From positions 20,150,001 to 20,214,000 of the forward strand of contig OX344751.2 in the NCBI GenBank assembly GCA_947034885.2: a stretch of 64,000 nt of DNA, written 5' to 3'. The notes below the pieces were generated by a model. It was not told the DNA's origin and did not search any database. It saw nothing but the letters and a program-made list of their open reading frames with translations. How positions within the stretch are numbered: the first letter of the stretch is position 1; each line of letters begins with the position of its first letter. Positions 1 through 12,712 of this stretch are shown one piece after another. A program made the translations under genes and the position numbers. Source of the stretch: Thuidium tamariscinum. Taxonomy: Eukaryota; Streptophyta; Bryopsida; Hypnales; Thuidiaceae.

Positions 1-1
1 T

Positions 2-925
2 CATTCTCCACCAATTTCATCGTCCTCTCCACCAATCCCGTTGTCCACCGATATCGGTGAAGCAGGAACTCCTGTTTCTCCGCTCACCGAGGCCAGCAAA
101 AGAATTGGCAAGAGCTTCTTGTCGTCTTCCTACTTTCTTACCGGCCCAACTCACATGGAAGGTGGCCCTAAGGTAGGAGGCTCTTGAATTGTGCACCTTA
201 GAAGAAGTAGAGGGCTGTGCAAAAATTAGTGCAACAGATAGTGATGGCAATTTTTTCCCAAATGCAGCTGTAAGAAAGCTATGACTTGCAAAATTTTCCT
301 CAATTTTTGGACTGCAATTGAAATAACTAGTGATTTTCAAAGACATATGGCCATAGGGCACTATCTAGGGCACTATTTGTGTTCGTAGGGTACAGCTTAT
401 TCTAAGTCACACATGTCTTTGAATAGAAAAAAGCAGTCCAAGAAGTGAATGCCATGGTGCATAGGATGGTTCAGTTCAGTCATAAAAGCAAGCACTTTAT
501 ATTCTTCTAGTTCTAATTCAAAGAACAATGTACTCCATCAAGTGAAACTATTATTTTAATATATGTGCAATAACAATCATAGTACTAGTACATTTCGCTC
601 ATTACAATCCCAATATCAGAGACATAGTTGTCTTTAAATGAAGCACATGAATTGATATTTCTTTACACAAAAAAGGCCTATCCATTTGGGAAATGCTCTG
701 CTCAATTCAAGCCCCTTTTGTACAGTCGATTCTAAATGACCTCTGAAAATTCAAGCCTCCTACCTTAGCCCTCCCCAATCCAAGATTCAATCCAATTTTT
801 TTTGCTACATGATAGGAAGACTTACTGGGGCTCCATTTATTTACTTGCTAGGCAATCCAAGCCAAGCCAAGGAAACTTTCTGCTCATTTTTTCTTGAGAC
901 ATTAACTTATAGCTTCGAGAGCTGA
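2..925 (+). other. Possible reading frame split by a MITE (edge of window)
   Basis: A Ser/Pro-rich frame is open from the window edge (codons from position 2) up to the MITE at 169. If the MITE and one copy of its putative GCCC target duplication (165-168 and 768-771) are removed, the same frame continues from 772 without a stop to TGA at 923-925, about 50 more codons in AT-rich DNA. The first part has codon texture unlike the surrounding AT-rich DNA. Alternatively the AAG/GTAGGA junction at about 170 could act as a splice donor. I recognise no domain, and the upstream part lies outside the window. This is an inference from frame continuity only. Confidence 0.3.
169..767 (+). mobile_element. 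MITE family A, copy 1 (about 600 bp)
   Basis: The element starts TAAGGTAGGAGGCT and ends with its reverse complement AGCCTCCTACCTTA. It is flanked by a possible 4-bp target duplication GCCC. A second copy lies in opposite orientation at 20130-20716 and matches along the whole length, with small indels. No transposase is encoded; a small minus-strand frame inside is probably chance. The superfamily is not resolved. Confidence 0.75.
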
Positions 926-1883
926 AGGCCCTGGGGTGAAGTGACCCCTTGCTTGGCCCTTCAGAAAAATGTTGCAGTTTTAAATTTTTCATGCATGAAA
1001 AAATTTGCAAATTTTGAATTCATATTTGCATTCAAAGGTCCCAATTTTGCTGGGAGTGGTGTATGAGATAAATTCATCAAGTACATAATTAAGTAAAAAA
1101 AAAAATCATGAAAATATAAACAATTGATTTTTTTATGCTCTAAAAAATGTTTTGCAAAATTACAAGGCAAATGTAGTTTACTTTACATTTATGATAAGCC
1201 CTGAAGGTTTTACACTTTGTTTTCATTCAAAATTCTCCAAAATTGACATTTGTAATATTGGTTCCACATTTTACAGATTAAAAATTTTCCAAACACTTGT
1301 AACTATAAGATCTTGTAGTAAGGCGGTTTGAGAGGATGTAAAAAGAATTCCCAAATTATAACCATCTTCATTGCCAACTACTAGCTAGTATTAGAATTGA
1401 CAAATAAAATTTTTTAGCTACACAATCAAATGGATAGAATATCTTCATAAGGGTGCATTCAAATGTAATGGCAAATGCAATGGCAATGCTAGGACATTCA
1501 ATCTCTTTTGTAACTAGTCCTCCACATCAATGAATATGGTTGCTAGTATGTGAGCATAGAAAGTGTGAGCCTCTGAGCCTAGAATTCTATGCATCTATAG
1601 TAAAGGTGTCTACATTATAACACCTCAATGGTTATAGTGTATCTATATTCTAAACACCTATATTGTCGGTGTTTATGTTATAAATACCTTCAATGAGTGT
1701 ATGATACTTACTTATACTTAGGCTCAAGCTCATAGGCTCACACTTCTATGTTCACATACTAGCATTGTTGAAGTTATATAAAATCCATTGCATTGTAAAT
1801 TGGTTTTAGTTATTCATATCATGTTCCTTAAACTCATTCCTTTTTAATAAACTCGATTTTAGATTTGGCATGTAAATAGAGGA
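768..1883. other. AT-rich DNA without recognisable gene
   Basis: Beyond the short continuation of the frame described at the window start, I see only AT-rich sequence with homopolymer runs. No coding exon, RNA gene or element terminus can be supported here. Confidence 0.5.
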
Positions 1884-2611
1884 GAGTGAATGCAAGAGAC
1901 ACTTGTACAATTTGTTGCATTTGCATGATTTTTTTGGGAGTACTTTAAAATTAGAAAATTAATTTTAATTTTTTTTTTAAATACAACTAATGTATATACC
2001 TTTAAGATGAAGAAAAATACCAAAGGAAATTTGTTAAGAAAATCTCTAAGTAGGAGAACTTGAAAAGTGCCAAACCTCATGAAAATACATACTTGGATGT
2101 TTGAATTAGGATAAAATAGGATTTTTTTTTAAAGAATAAAATAAATTTTTTCCATTTGAAACAACTTTATGGAAATGATCATTCACCAAAATCTCACCAA
2201 ATCCATTCTTTACATGTTTCGAAATGCATGTACAAGAAGGCTCACTTTGTAGACTTCTACACCACATAAAATAATTATTTTAAGAAATCCTTAGGCCATT
2301 AGCTACAAATATACTAGAAGACCACCTCTTCCAAATTTCAGCTCAAAATTTGTTTTTTTGGGTGCTAAGTATTACTAAAAACCTCCAATTAGCATGTATG
2401 ACATTTAATTGGGGTCTATTTTTAAATAGTTGATCACTTTTAAAAATTATGAAAAAATTGTGAAAAAATTAGGCAAGGTGTATAATAGTCATGTGTACCT
2501 TCTCTATAAATCCTAAGTCATTTAGAATCAAAACACAAAAGTTATGGCCAAAGAACAAATCAATACATGTTGTGTGAAGCAAAATCGTACAAGCATTTCT
2601 TGCATTCACCC
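1884..2611. mobile_element. MITE family C, copy 1 (728 bp)
   Basis: The left end GAGTGAATGCAAGAGACACT is mirrored by the right end AAGCATTTCTTGCATTCACCC (2591-2611), giving imperfect TIRs. The interior (about 1935-2330) is shared with 7305-7700, 10390-10770 and, inverted, 11120-11480, 17230-17640 and 43030-43420. The length matches the copy at 42751-43479 (729 bp). No clear target duplication was seen, so exact ends are provisional. Confidence 0.55.
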
Positions 2612-5600
2612 AAGATTGAACAACTGCTTCAAATAACTTCATAGTTTTAATACTATTTGATCAAACATTATGATTGTTCAATTTGCTTTTAACATTATTC
2701 TATTTTCAGTTTTCATATATTATTCATACGACTGTAAATAGTTTGAATCAATTGTATAATTCTTGGAAAAAAATGAATAAAATTGACCAAAATTCACTAT
2801 TTTTGGTTAGTTTTGAATAATTTCAAGTGCAAAGGGAAAAAGTTATAGCACAAAAAGGCAAATTTTAACTTAGAGTGTAGAAGAATGAATCTACAAGAAC
2901 TTGAAATTAAATTTGTAGATTATTTTTTTTATATATTACATTATTGTCTACAACTCTACATGTGAAGCTTTTATTCATTCCATTTGGATTAGCAATGTGA
3001 AAGGTTATAAACAATCTAATTTTTCAGGCAATTGGAGCATCTTTTTGAAAAAATCACTTGTATGATTTATTTTTGAATGTAATTTTTACAATTTTCCAAA
3101 AAAATCTTTAGACAAGACTAAATTTGCAAAATTTGCTTGCTAAAACAATCTATTTACTTCTATTTGATAATTTTTTAAAGAATGTAAACCAAGATGGATT
3201 TTTTGAAACTTTTCTTGGATTTACAACTCAATTTTTCAACCAAAATTTTTTAATTCAAATTTCATATTAAAAAAAAATTCCATAAATAGAAATCAAAGTC
3301 ATCAGGGGAGATTTGACGCCTCAAGGAGACCGCGAGTTCCCATAGTCCGAAAATGTAGAAATTGCCGTAGGAACGCACTTTTGCAAGAATCCTATGTGGT
3401 TGAGAGAGTGCCACATCATTAAAAAAATTGAAAAAAAATAAAATTGGGGGCTTTTTTTCATATTTTAGGAACCCCGAATTTGTTTATTTATTTATTTTGG
3501 TAAGTGCTAGCTTGACAACGGCTAGCAGTTCTCGGACCAGTTTTGGGACTAGTTCCGGAACGGCCCTTTGGAGCCCTGAAATCCCCTCTAATGCAAATAA
3601 AATTGAAGAAAGGCTAATATTTATAAAAACCTTTGAATATTAATATCTTACAATTCATTCATTCAAAATCCATGAAATTTTTTTGACATGATTTTAAATA
3701 AATAAAGTACAAGATTCTATGATTTGAATCTAAAAAAATTGTTTCCTTGAATGAATGCAATAGAAATGGAAATTTTTAATGTTTTTTTACTTATAAATGG
3801 TCTTAGGTCTCTAGGAGCTATGGCCAAGGGGACAAAATACAAGGCAAATCATTAGAAGAGGTTTTGGCCGTAAAGAAGCTCACAGGCTTTCCAAAGTTTT
3901 TGGATTATAGGAATTACTACAGTAGTAGTCTAACAAGGTTGAAATAAAGCCACACCAAATATATATGATTAATTAATATCTTTAATAATTTTTTGAATTA
4001 GTTTTAAAATAAAAATATTTTAAAGTATTTTAAAAAATTTAAAAATTAAGACCAATAGTGGTTGATTAACAACCAACGGTGCTATTATGTGAGCCTCAGA
4101 GCATAGAGCAAGAATTATGTGAGTGTAGAGCTTAGAAATTTGAAAAAGCATTGAAAACTTTAATTGTATTCGTAAAAATAGATTATACCTTAAAATTTGG
4201 AGTCAAATTTTTTATTTTAAATAAATTTTAGTATTTTCCATTGTGGACCTATTATCGTAGATGTATTATTGTGGTTATATTGAATTCTAATGAAAATTCT
4301 AATTTTCATTATTACTTAGAAGTATACATTACAAAGATGAAGAACTCAATTGATATGAAAGATGTATAGAGATGAAATTAAGTTTGTACATAATATTGGT
4401 TTATAATAAAATAGATCTTCTTGGGGCCCAAAAAAGGTAATGATAATTTTTTATTGATGTATTCTTATTGGAATTGTTTAGATTTTAGGGAAAAAATTAT
4501 TGATAAGGATCTTTGGTACATTGAATTTTATTTTGGTTGATCATTGTCTTGTTGCATTATAAGTCCTCTTAGGACCAATAGGAGGATATCAATTTTTCCC
4601 ACTTCATTTGCAGGTTACAGTAGACTTGTTTAAATTTTAGAAAAAAAATTATTCATAGGATTTTATTATATATGAAAACTTGAAAGAAATGAGTTATTTT
4701 AAATTCCATATAATTCATGACTATCTTGTAGTGGTATAGGTCTTTTTAGGGGCCAATGTAGGCACCTATGCTTTTGTCCTAATGTATCAATAATCAAACT
4801 TGTTAAAGTTTTAAAAGAATTTTTTTCAGTTGATTATTAATTTAATAAAGAATAAACTTGGTTACACAAGATTATTGATAAGTTGATCATTGTCCTCTTG
4901 TGGGATCCATTGAGGCGGATTCACCTCTTCTTTCTTGATCTAATGATTATTTAGAAGAGGTGAATCCTCCAATGGATCAAGATCTATTCAAAGCTACTTT
5001 GGCTCTTCAAAACGTTTAAAGTAGCATAACTTTTGACTGAAAAATAATTATATTTTCATTAAAGATTACGTATTCAAACCTTGTGCATGTAAAATTTTGA
5101 AGAGCATCCATTAAAAAATAACTTCATATGTACCTATCCAAAATCACCTACACATGTTTAAAAATCATTTGATTCTTTAGAAATTAAACTATCGTACAAA
5201 TTGTTGTGAAGGTGCTTATAGTCTAAGACTTGGTATATTTCATTTTTGTTTCCTTACTTATTTTTAAACAAAATGTGAGAATTTGCTTCTAATGTGCACA
5301 GGTTTAGTAATTTTGTATTTTCTAACTTTTATGAGCTAAATTAAAAAAAAAATTCACTTGTGTACTTTCTATATGTATCTAAATTTGTAACCATTGAGAT
5401 TGGCCTTCTAAAAACTAAAAAGGTATTATCCAACTACAAAAAATAAGGATAATCTTCATACAACTAGACCAAACTACACCACCAAAAGTAAAGGTAAGTA
5501 GATTTTACCAACCTTTCTATATTGAATTAAATTTTTTAGTTCTAAATAGGATTGTCTAAAATAATGTAAACTTGCGTATGAAAGACAAATCTTCTATAAC

Positions 5601-5731
5601 AAGGGTTATATATGAAGTCTTGACAAGCTTTTTATAATAAATGGGATAAGGATTACATTAGATTGATTTGTGACCATAATCAATGCCTTTGTATATGGTG
5701 ATAGTGACCATTATAGGACATTCACTCTTCC
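2612..5731. other. AT-rich intergenic DNA with degenerate repeats
   Basis: No coding region is supported. About 3300-3560 is somewhat GC-richer and shares the short string AGTTCCCATAGTCC with about 39100. Around 4540-4940 a loosely repeated unit of roughly 170-180 bp recurs about three times, containing variants of CTTGTAGTGGTATAGG, and the last unit carries the hairpin annotated separately. The rest is AT-rich and unexplained. Confidence 0.45.
4904..4978. repeat. Near-perfect 25-27-bp hairpin
   Basis: Left arm 4904-4930 begins GATCCATTG and ends TTCACCTCTTC. Right arm 4954-4978 is its reverse complement except for two missing bases and a small mismatch region. The loop is 23 nt. It could be a small-RNA precursor or the remains of a foldback insertion. 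No evidence of expression is available from sequence. Confidence 0.6.
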
Positions 5732-5735
5732 TTAA

Positions 5736-7215
5736 CCCCTCATCGCTAGAAGTCCAACTGTGCTAAAAAACTGCTTACTTTTCAAGCTGCATAAGTCTAT
5801 ATGCCACTAAGCTATAAAGATCTTAACCATACAATCTTGTATTGTACATGTTGTAGAAGACGTGGTTAAAATTTGAAGTCATTTGATTGCATAGATTGAG
5901 AATTTTGAATGTTTTAGTGTTGAAAAAAGATGGTGAAAATTTTCTAAAAACACATTTGGATTTTGGAGGTCAAATTTGATTTCTAAACCTACTCAAATAT
6001 AAAAACTTTGGACTAGAAAGTGCTTCAAAATGAACATGTAAGCACATTTATGAATTTTTTTTACTTTGAATTCACTCATTGTGCTTGCAAAATGACTTTG
6101 AAATGGCAAAAAAATAACAAAAAAATATGCAAAAAACACATCTACAACTGAACCTCCTTCTACTAAAATGCTTCTTAGTAACTCTTAACTTCTTGGATTG
6201 ATATGAAATTTCAGCCACTGAAACTAGATTAGAATGCGCAACCTTTCCAAAGAAATTATTACAAACTAATAGTGTATGAGGAACAAACAAGCCGCTGAAG
6301 TTCACTGTAACTCAAAAATGTTAGGTTTTTGAACTTTGAATTGTTCCCAAGCATTCAAAACAATTTGGATTGGCTTGAAAATTTGACCACAATAACTAGA
6401 CTTGTAGAAAAATGTAATCCATTATTGAAAACAAACAATGTGATGAAAAGTGGTAGTCACTAGTGTTTGATTAATTTTCCTACCCCCTCCCTCATCAGAA
6501 AAATCGACAGCCGTTGGATTTGAATTAAAAAAAATCTCACCCCCCTTCCAAGAAAAATCAACAACCAGCGGATACCGATACAGATACCAGATACAACATA
6601 TGGATACATGATACGGATATAGCATATGAACACTGATATTGAATACGGATATGTCATTTATCCCATATTCTTTGTCTTCAAGGCCACCCTCTCAGAATTA
6701 TAAGAGGGTGGGGGAAAGGGGGATTTACAAGTTTAAAAAAATTTAAAATTTAATATCTAATATTTATATCAGATTGGGAGGGGAGAGCGGTTAAAAAAGT
6801 TTAATGTTTAAAATTTAATGTTTAAATTAGATTGGGAGGGGGGAGGTGCATCAATTTTTAAATTTTTTTAGTTTTTGAGCTCATTGTGATACAATTTGTC
6901 ACAATGATAATGACAATGAGCTCAAAAGTGGAAGTCACTACCACAATCACATTGTATGAAGGAGATACAAGCCTTCAAAGTTGCATCCATCAACTGCAAT
7001 GGTAAATTCAAATTGAACTTGTAAACTTTGATTGGCTCCCAAATCATTTTTATATCTTGGATTTATTTGAAAATTTTATCACACAAACTAGACTAGTATG
7101 TGCAACTTTTCCAACAATTTTTATTAAATTTGGACATTGAATGCAAAAGTTATAGAAATTTGAATTAGACTGCCAAGTTGTGAGGACACATTTTGTCCCT
7201 TGCGGCAATGAGGGG
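5736..7215. mobile_element. piggyBac-type non-autonomous element (1480 bp)
   Basis: It is flanked on both sides by TTAA (5732-5735 and 7216-7219), the obligate piggyBac target. Termini are CCCCTCATCGC on the left and the reverse complement of CCCCTCATTGC on the right. No transposase frame lies inside. The interior holds a GATAC-rich microsatellite-like patch (about 6560-6655) and two AGATTGGGAGGGG-type repeats (about 6770-6845). Mobilisation by a full-length piggyBac such as the one at 25755-53121 is an inference. Confidence 0.75.
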
Positions 7216-7219
7216 TTAA

Positions 7220-8457
7220 TGTAATCTCATCATTAGGACTTATTTTTGGGATAGTTCCAATAAACAACTACCAAAAAGCATAGAATTCTGTACAATACTC
7301 ATTTTTTTTTTGGAAGTATCGTATATTAGTAAAACAATTTTTTCAAAAGTAAAAGTACATTTGATGTATAATTGTATATACCTTTAGGAAGAAGGTACTC
7401 TAAGATTCTAGGAAGGAAAAATATAGAAAAATTCTCTAAATAGGGTCATTTAGAAAAGTGCAAATTTTTAATGAAAATAGTAAATTTCACTATAGTTTTA
7501 CATTTTAATTTGTAAAAAATAGGAAAAAAAATTTAAAAAGAAATTAAAAATTGGACATTTATGAAGACTTCATGGTGAAGAGATTTCACCAAAAGAATGA
7601 TCTTAAAATCATTTTCAATGTTCAAAATTGCGTGTACAAGGGAGCTCTATTTGCATGAACATAGAGGATATAAAATAATGTTTTTGGGTGATTGTAATAA
7701 ACACTTCATATTTTTGGCTCAAAAATGCAGATTTTTGGCCATAGAACTGGCAATATTGCGTGATATTGGTAGTACATGTTAGTAGTGCACCTACAAATCT
7801 TAACCGTCGATTTAGGATAACTGTAAATCTAAATTATTAGTCAATTCTATGTAGTACTATAGACTACTACAAAGTACTTTAGCGGCCACTAGTACCAAAA
7901 AATAAGTGAAAAGAGGTCTATGGACCTTTTCAATTTTGAATAATTGCAGGAAACACATGTCTTTTTTTATAGTCATTTGACCACCAACATGTAGTTTTTT
8001 GCTCATACCTTTTGCATCTTTTATCCTTTGGGCTTGAAATTTGGATTGAAGGTGTATACAAAAGTCTAATATGTTGAGTAATTTTTTCAATTTCTAAAAA
8101 TTACTTTACTATTTTTAACCTACCCTTGATTGGATGTCTACCACTCTACCTTGGTCATTTCGGGGGGGGGGGGGGGTAGTCCTATTTTTGATCCAAAGAT
8201 CCGAATTTGAAGCCACAAATGAGACAAGTTGGAGGTCTACTAATAATACAAGGAATCAAGGATTGATGATGAATCTTTATAAAAATAGAAGCTTGTTTGT
8301 TGCATACATGGGGTCAAAGCTTGTTTGTTCCTTTGTGCAAATGCTATAAAGAGGGAAAACTTTTCCTAAAGGAATTTTATTCCAACGTGAGTACAATCTA
8401 GTCTAGAAAAATGGATTTTTTCAAAATAATTTTTTGAATTTTTTTGAACTACTAAAA
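7220..8457. other. Dispersed-repeat DNA, no gene
   Basis: Positions 7305-7700 are a copy of the interior repeat found in family C elements. Positions 7857-8100 form an inverted pair with about 9060-9270, and both give short frames ending in the same peptide because the DNA is duplicated. A 14-G run lies at about 8161-8174. I see no protein-coding signal beyond these repeat-derived frames. Confidence 0.5.
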
Positions 8458-9463
8458 GGGTCGTTGCAAGAAACACTTACCAATTTTGTTTCAAAATGGC
8501 ATATTTCCATGAGTCCTGTGACTTTTGAAATAAATTTATTAAAAATAAAATAAAATATGGATAATTTGAAGAGCAATGGGAATATTATGTCTTTTAAAAT
8601 TCAGACGTAAGAAAAATTATCTCTAAAAGTTATGCACAAAAAAAGGACAATGGAAAATACAATGAAAATAGACATTTTTTTCTTTGATTTTTTAAAAATA
8701 GTAAAAAATTTGAAAAAATAAAACAAAAAAAACAATTTTTTCTAATTTAAAGATTATTTTTCTCCGATAAATTTCATCTTCAAAAAGAATATTTTGTGTT
8801 CTATACAAGTGTACCTTGGTACTTAGTAGTGTACTTTGAGCATATGTGGAAGTTGGAAAATTTAATATTTTCAAAAAATATTCTTAGAGCTTGTGTAACT
8901 ATACTAGAGGTGTCAATTTTCAGCTCAAAATTTGCTTTTTGGGTCAAAAATAGGACTAAAAACCCCAAAATGGCCAAAGTAGACACCCAATTGAGGGCAA
9001 TTTAAAAATAGTAAAATAATTTTAAGAAAATTGAAAAAATTACACAACATGTAAAATTTTTGTATGTGCCTTCATTCCAAATTTCAAGTCAAATCACAAA
9101 AAGGTAAGAAAATTATGAGCAAAAAACTACTTGGTAAAGGTCAAGGGGACAAAAAAAAAGACAAGTGTTTCTTGGAATCACCCAAAAATGAAAAGATCCT
9201 TAGCCCCCTTTTTTGCGATTTTTTGCTACTAGTGGCCTTAGTAGTACTTTGTAGCAGTCTATAGGACTTTAAAGTACTAATTGACGATTCAAATTTGAAG
9301 ATGCTCAAAATTGATGGTTGAGATTTGCAGGCACATTAACGTAGTGCTTATGCGTTGTACTACTAATAATGCATAGTATTGCCAATATTGTGCAATACTG
9401 TCAATCTTGTAGCGAAGAACTGCGTTTTTGGGACGAAATGTGAAGTGTCTCCTACAATCACCC
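8458..9463. mobile_element. Family C-like element (about 1 kb)
   Basis: The left end GGGTCGTTGCAAGAAACACT pairs with a right end reading AGTGTCTCCTACAATCACCC, a degenerate inverted version. The immediate flanks (CTACTAAAA and TTTTAGTAA) are themselves inverted, so the true boundary may lie further out. The element contains the right half of the 7857-8100/9060-9270 inverted pair. No coding capacity is recognised. Confidence 0.4.
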
Positions 9464-11500
9464 TTTTAGTAATTCAAAAAATTATTTAAAAAAATAAAAA
9501 TTTTAAACAAGATTGTGCTTACATTGCAATAGAAAATTCCTCTAAGAAATTTTTTCCTTCTTTGTAGCCTCTACGCAAAGGAAGGTCACTTTGACCCCTT
9601 GTGTGTAATAGGCATATTGTTATTTCCATAAAAACTCATTGTCAATCCTTGTAATGGTACGAAACTTTCAACTTCTTCAATTTGTTGCTTCAAATTCAAA
9701 TTGGAGGGTTAAAAATAGGACTAAAACCCATCCAAATGGCCAAAGTAGACATCCAATTCAAGGTAGGTTAAAAATACAAAACTAATTTTTAAAAATTTGA
9801 AAAGTCACTTAACATCTAAAACTTTTGTGTGTACCTTCATTCTAATTTCCAAGACAAAAAGACGAAAGATGCAAAAGTTATGAACAAAAAACTACTTGTT
9901 TGAGGTCAAGGGGACAAAAAAAAGGACAAGTGTTTCTTGCAATCACCCTTTTATAAGTGACTTTTGGTTGACACATGCGTGCCTACTATGGAAATAGAAG
10001 ATAGAATTCTCCACTCTAAATCATTAATGTTAAGTACTCCCTACTCATGTCATTGCAAGAAACACTAGTCTTATTTCCTGTCACAATGTGAACCACTTTT
10101 TTGTTGTACACTATAACTTGTGGAGATTAAGTCCAATGAACATGAAATTTTAATAGAACATACCTAACTTGAATTTTATTAGAAACCTTATTTTTCAGAA
10201 ATTTAAAAAAATCATTCTATATTTAAAAATCATTTTAGTTGAGTTGTCATAGGGTGTAGTTTATGGTTTTCACTACGTTTAGAGTGCCTAAATTTAATTA
10301 TTTAAAGATGAAACTTTTGTGGTCTATTTACATAGGTAGATGATTCCAAGAAAAGCCTCCCATTTTTTGTCTCGTTTTGCAATACTATTCATTTTTCTTC
10401 AGAAATACTTTAAAAATAGAAAAACAATTTTTTAAAATTTACAATTTAAAAAAAATGAAAAATATGTTCAATGTATATTTCTTGAAGAAGAAGGTACCCT
10501 ATCAAGGGAAAGTGTAGGAAATTTTTCTAAGTAGGTGAACTAGACAAGTGCAAAATCTCATGAACATGCGCACTTTTACATTTTTATTTGTAATAATTTG
10601 TAAAAAATAGGAAAAGACATTCTTAAAAAAAAATAAAAATTGGCAATTTAGGAAGGATTGATGGTGATGAGATTTCACCAAAAGATTGATTTTGAAACCA
10701 TTTTCATTGTTCAGAATTGCATGCATAAGAGGTTCCTATTTGCATGAATGTAGAGGATATAAAATAATGTTTTAAAAAAAATTCTTTTTGATAGACACAG
10801 AAATCTCTATTGTAGGAGTAGACCACATAAATTTCAAGTCTACATCACTAATTTTGGATACTCCATAGTACTAAAAAACCCTAAATCGCAAAGTGTGACA
10901 AATTAGCTATAATTAAAATTTAATTAAATTTTTTTTTTAAATTTCTAAAAAATAAGAAATCTTATTACTGTTAAGTTGTCCATCTTCAATAAAAATTCCA
11001 AGTAAATTGGCTTAATGCCCCCAAAGTTATAACCAATGGCATGAAAGTCACTTTGATAGTACAATCCTTTTTTGCAATTACCGAGTTGTAAATCCTATAG
11101 ATTCCAAATGAAATCTAAAAATATGTTGTTTTATATCCTCCACATGAGTACAAATTTTTTTCTGTTGCATACAATTTTTGAACATTGATGATAATTCTAA
11201 GATTGTTCTTTTGGTCAAATCTCATCAACATCAACTTTCTTCAAATGGCCAATTTTTTGTTTTGAAAAAAATTTGATTTTCCTATATTTTACAAATTAAA
11301 ATGTGGAAGTATTGGTAATTTTCATGAGATTTTGCACTTTTCTGGTTTTCCTACTTAGAATTTGTTCCTATACTTTTCCTTTCTAGGGTACCTTCTTCTT
11401 AAAGGTTTATACATGAAACATATTTTTCACTTTTTAAAAAACTTGTTTTTCTAATTTTAAAGTATTCAAAAAAAGAAAGTATTATTGAAAACACTACACT
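9464..11500. repeat. Repeat cluster with foldback arms
   Basis: A family C terminus ending in ATCACCC lies at 9948. Arms at about 10390-10770 and 11120-11480 are inverted copies of each other around a centre near 10930, and both belong to the interior repeat of family C. The stretch 10860-11100 is directly repeated at about 11840-12400. No gene is supported. Confidence 0.5.
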
Positions 11501-11811
11501 ATGGGAAATTTCGTTAAAATGGCGCCATTTCGTTAAATTGGCGCTTTTGAGCAGTTTAGACTGCGCGGTCTGAACCGTTTTTTCTATCCTAGGATCTACA
11601 CCTGTACTAGATTTTGGAAATCTACAACTCTCCTAGATTTATGAAATCTATACCAATCCTAGATTTTTTAGATTGTTTGGTCTAATATCTATGCTTGTCA
11701 TAGATTTCAGAAATCTAAAAGTGTCCTACATATTAGCAATGTATACTTGTCCTAGATGTCAAGGTGTGAAAATGGCATGTGGAATACTGCCATTTTAACG
11801 AAATTCCCCAT
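11501..11811 (+). mobile_element. MITE family B, copy 1 (311 bp)
   Basis: Ends are ATGGGAAATTTCGTTAAAAT and the inverse of ATGGGGAATTTCGTTAAAAT. Flanks carry a 4-bp duplication CACT. The interior consists of a series of short palindromes of the form TAGATTTC-n-GAAATCTA. An inverted copy of identical length lies at 50211-50521. The terminal motif (CGTTAAAATGGCG) is partly repeated just inside the left end. There is no coding capacity. A 4-bp duplication of varied sequence excludes TTAA-type piggyBac, and the superfamily is open. Confidence 0.85.
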
Positions 11812-11958
11812 CACTTTGCACAATGTTTTTTGCAACAACCCACTCCCTAGTACTAAAAAATCCTAAATTGCAAAGTATGACATATTAGCTAAATTAAATT
11901 AAAGTATAAAACAATTTTTGGAAATTTCTGAAAAATAAGGGCTCTAATAACTATCAAG

Positions 11959-12270
11959 ATGGCCAATTTTGTTAAAATGGCGGTATTCCAAATGCCATTT
12001 TTCAGACTGTGCAATCTGAACTGAAAAGTGGTATCTAAGACTGGTATAGATTTTCAGACATCTATGACATCTATAGATTTGTAAAATCTATGACCAATTT
12101 AGATTTCAAACCACGCGGTCTGAAACATCTTGGATTTATGTAGATTTCAGGCATCTACAACACTTATAGATTTCAAAAATCTATGACGAATGTAGATTTC
12201 AGAACACATGGTCTCAACTGTCAAAAGTGTCAAATTAATGGAATACCGCCATTTTAACGAAATTCACGAT
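11959..12270 (+). mobile_element. MITE family B, divergent copy 3 (312 bp)
   Basis: It has the same TIR core (GTTAAAATGGCGGTATTCCA on the left, mirrored on the right), the same length and the same internal TAGATTT/AAATCTA palindromes as the other two copies, but a diverged interior. The flanks duplicate CAAG. A paralogous stretch at about 10920-11020 lacks the insertion and reads straight through the site, so it serves as a related empty site and confirms the boundaries. Confidence 0.85.
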
Positions 12271-12712
12271 CAAGTTAGCCATCTCCAATAAAAATTTCAA
12301 GTTCACTCAGTTAATGCTTCAATCAAAAGTATAGCATATGACAATTCCATTCCATCACTCCATGTGATGCAAAAAATATAGGTGTTTCTTGCAATCACCC
12401 TTTAATTCCTTCGTGTCATGGACTCATGGCCTTTATGAATGTTATGTACCTATTTTAGAAAACATTTTGCCTACTTTAAAGAGTAAGACGACCATTAAGA
12501 AAACACTTTTCATTGCTTTGGAATTTTGGATTCATCTAGACACTCTTCTGGGTTCATTGGGCAGCACACTTCAAAAACTCATAAACAATTATTCCTTTCA
12601 CCTAAAAGACAAAATTTCAATTCCCTCCATTTCTCACATTTGCCATTGTGTCGAAAAAAATATGGAATTTTTTGCAAATGGAAAATTGGAAACTGGACAC
12701 ACCACTGTCCCT

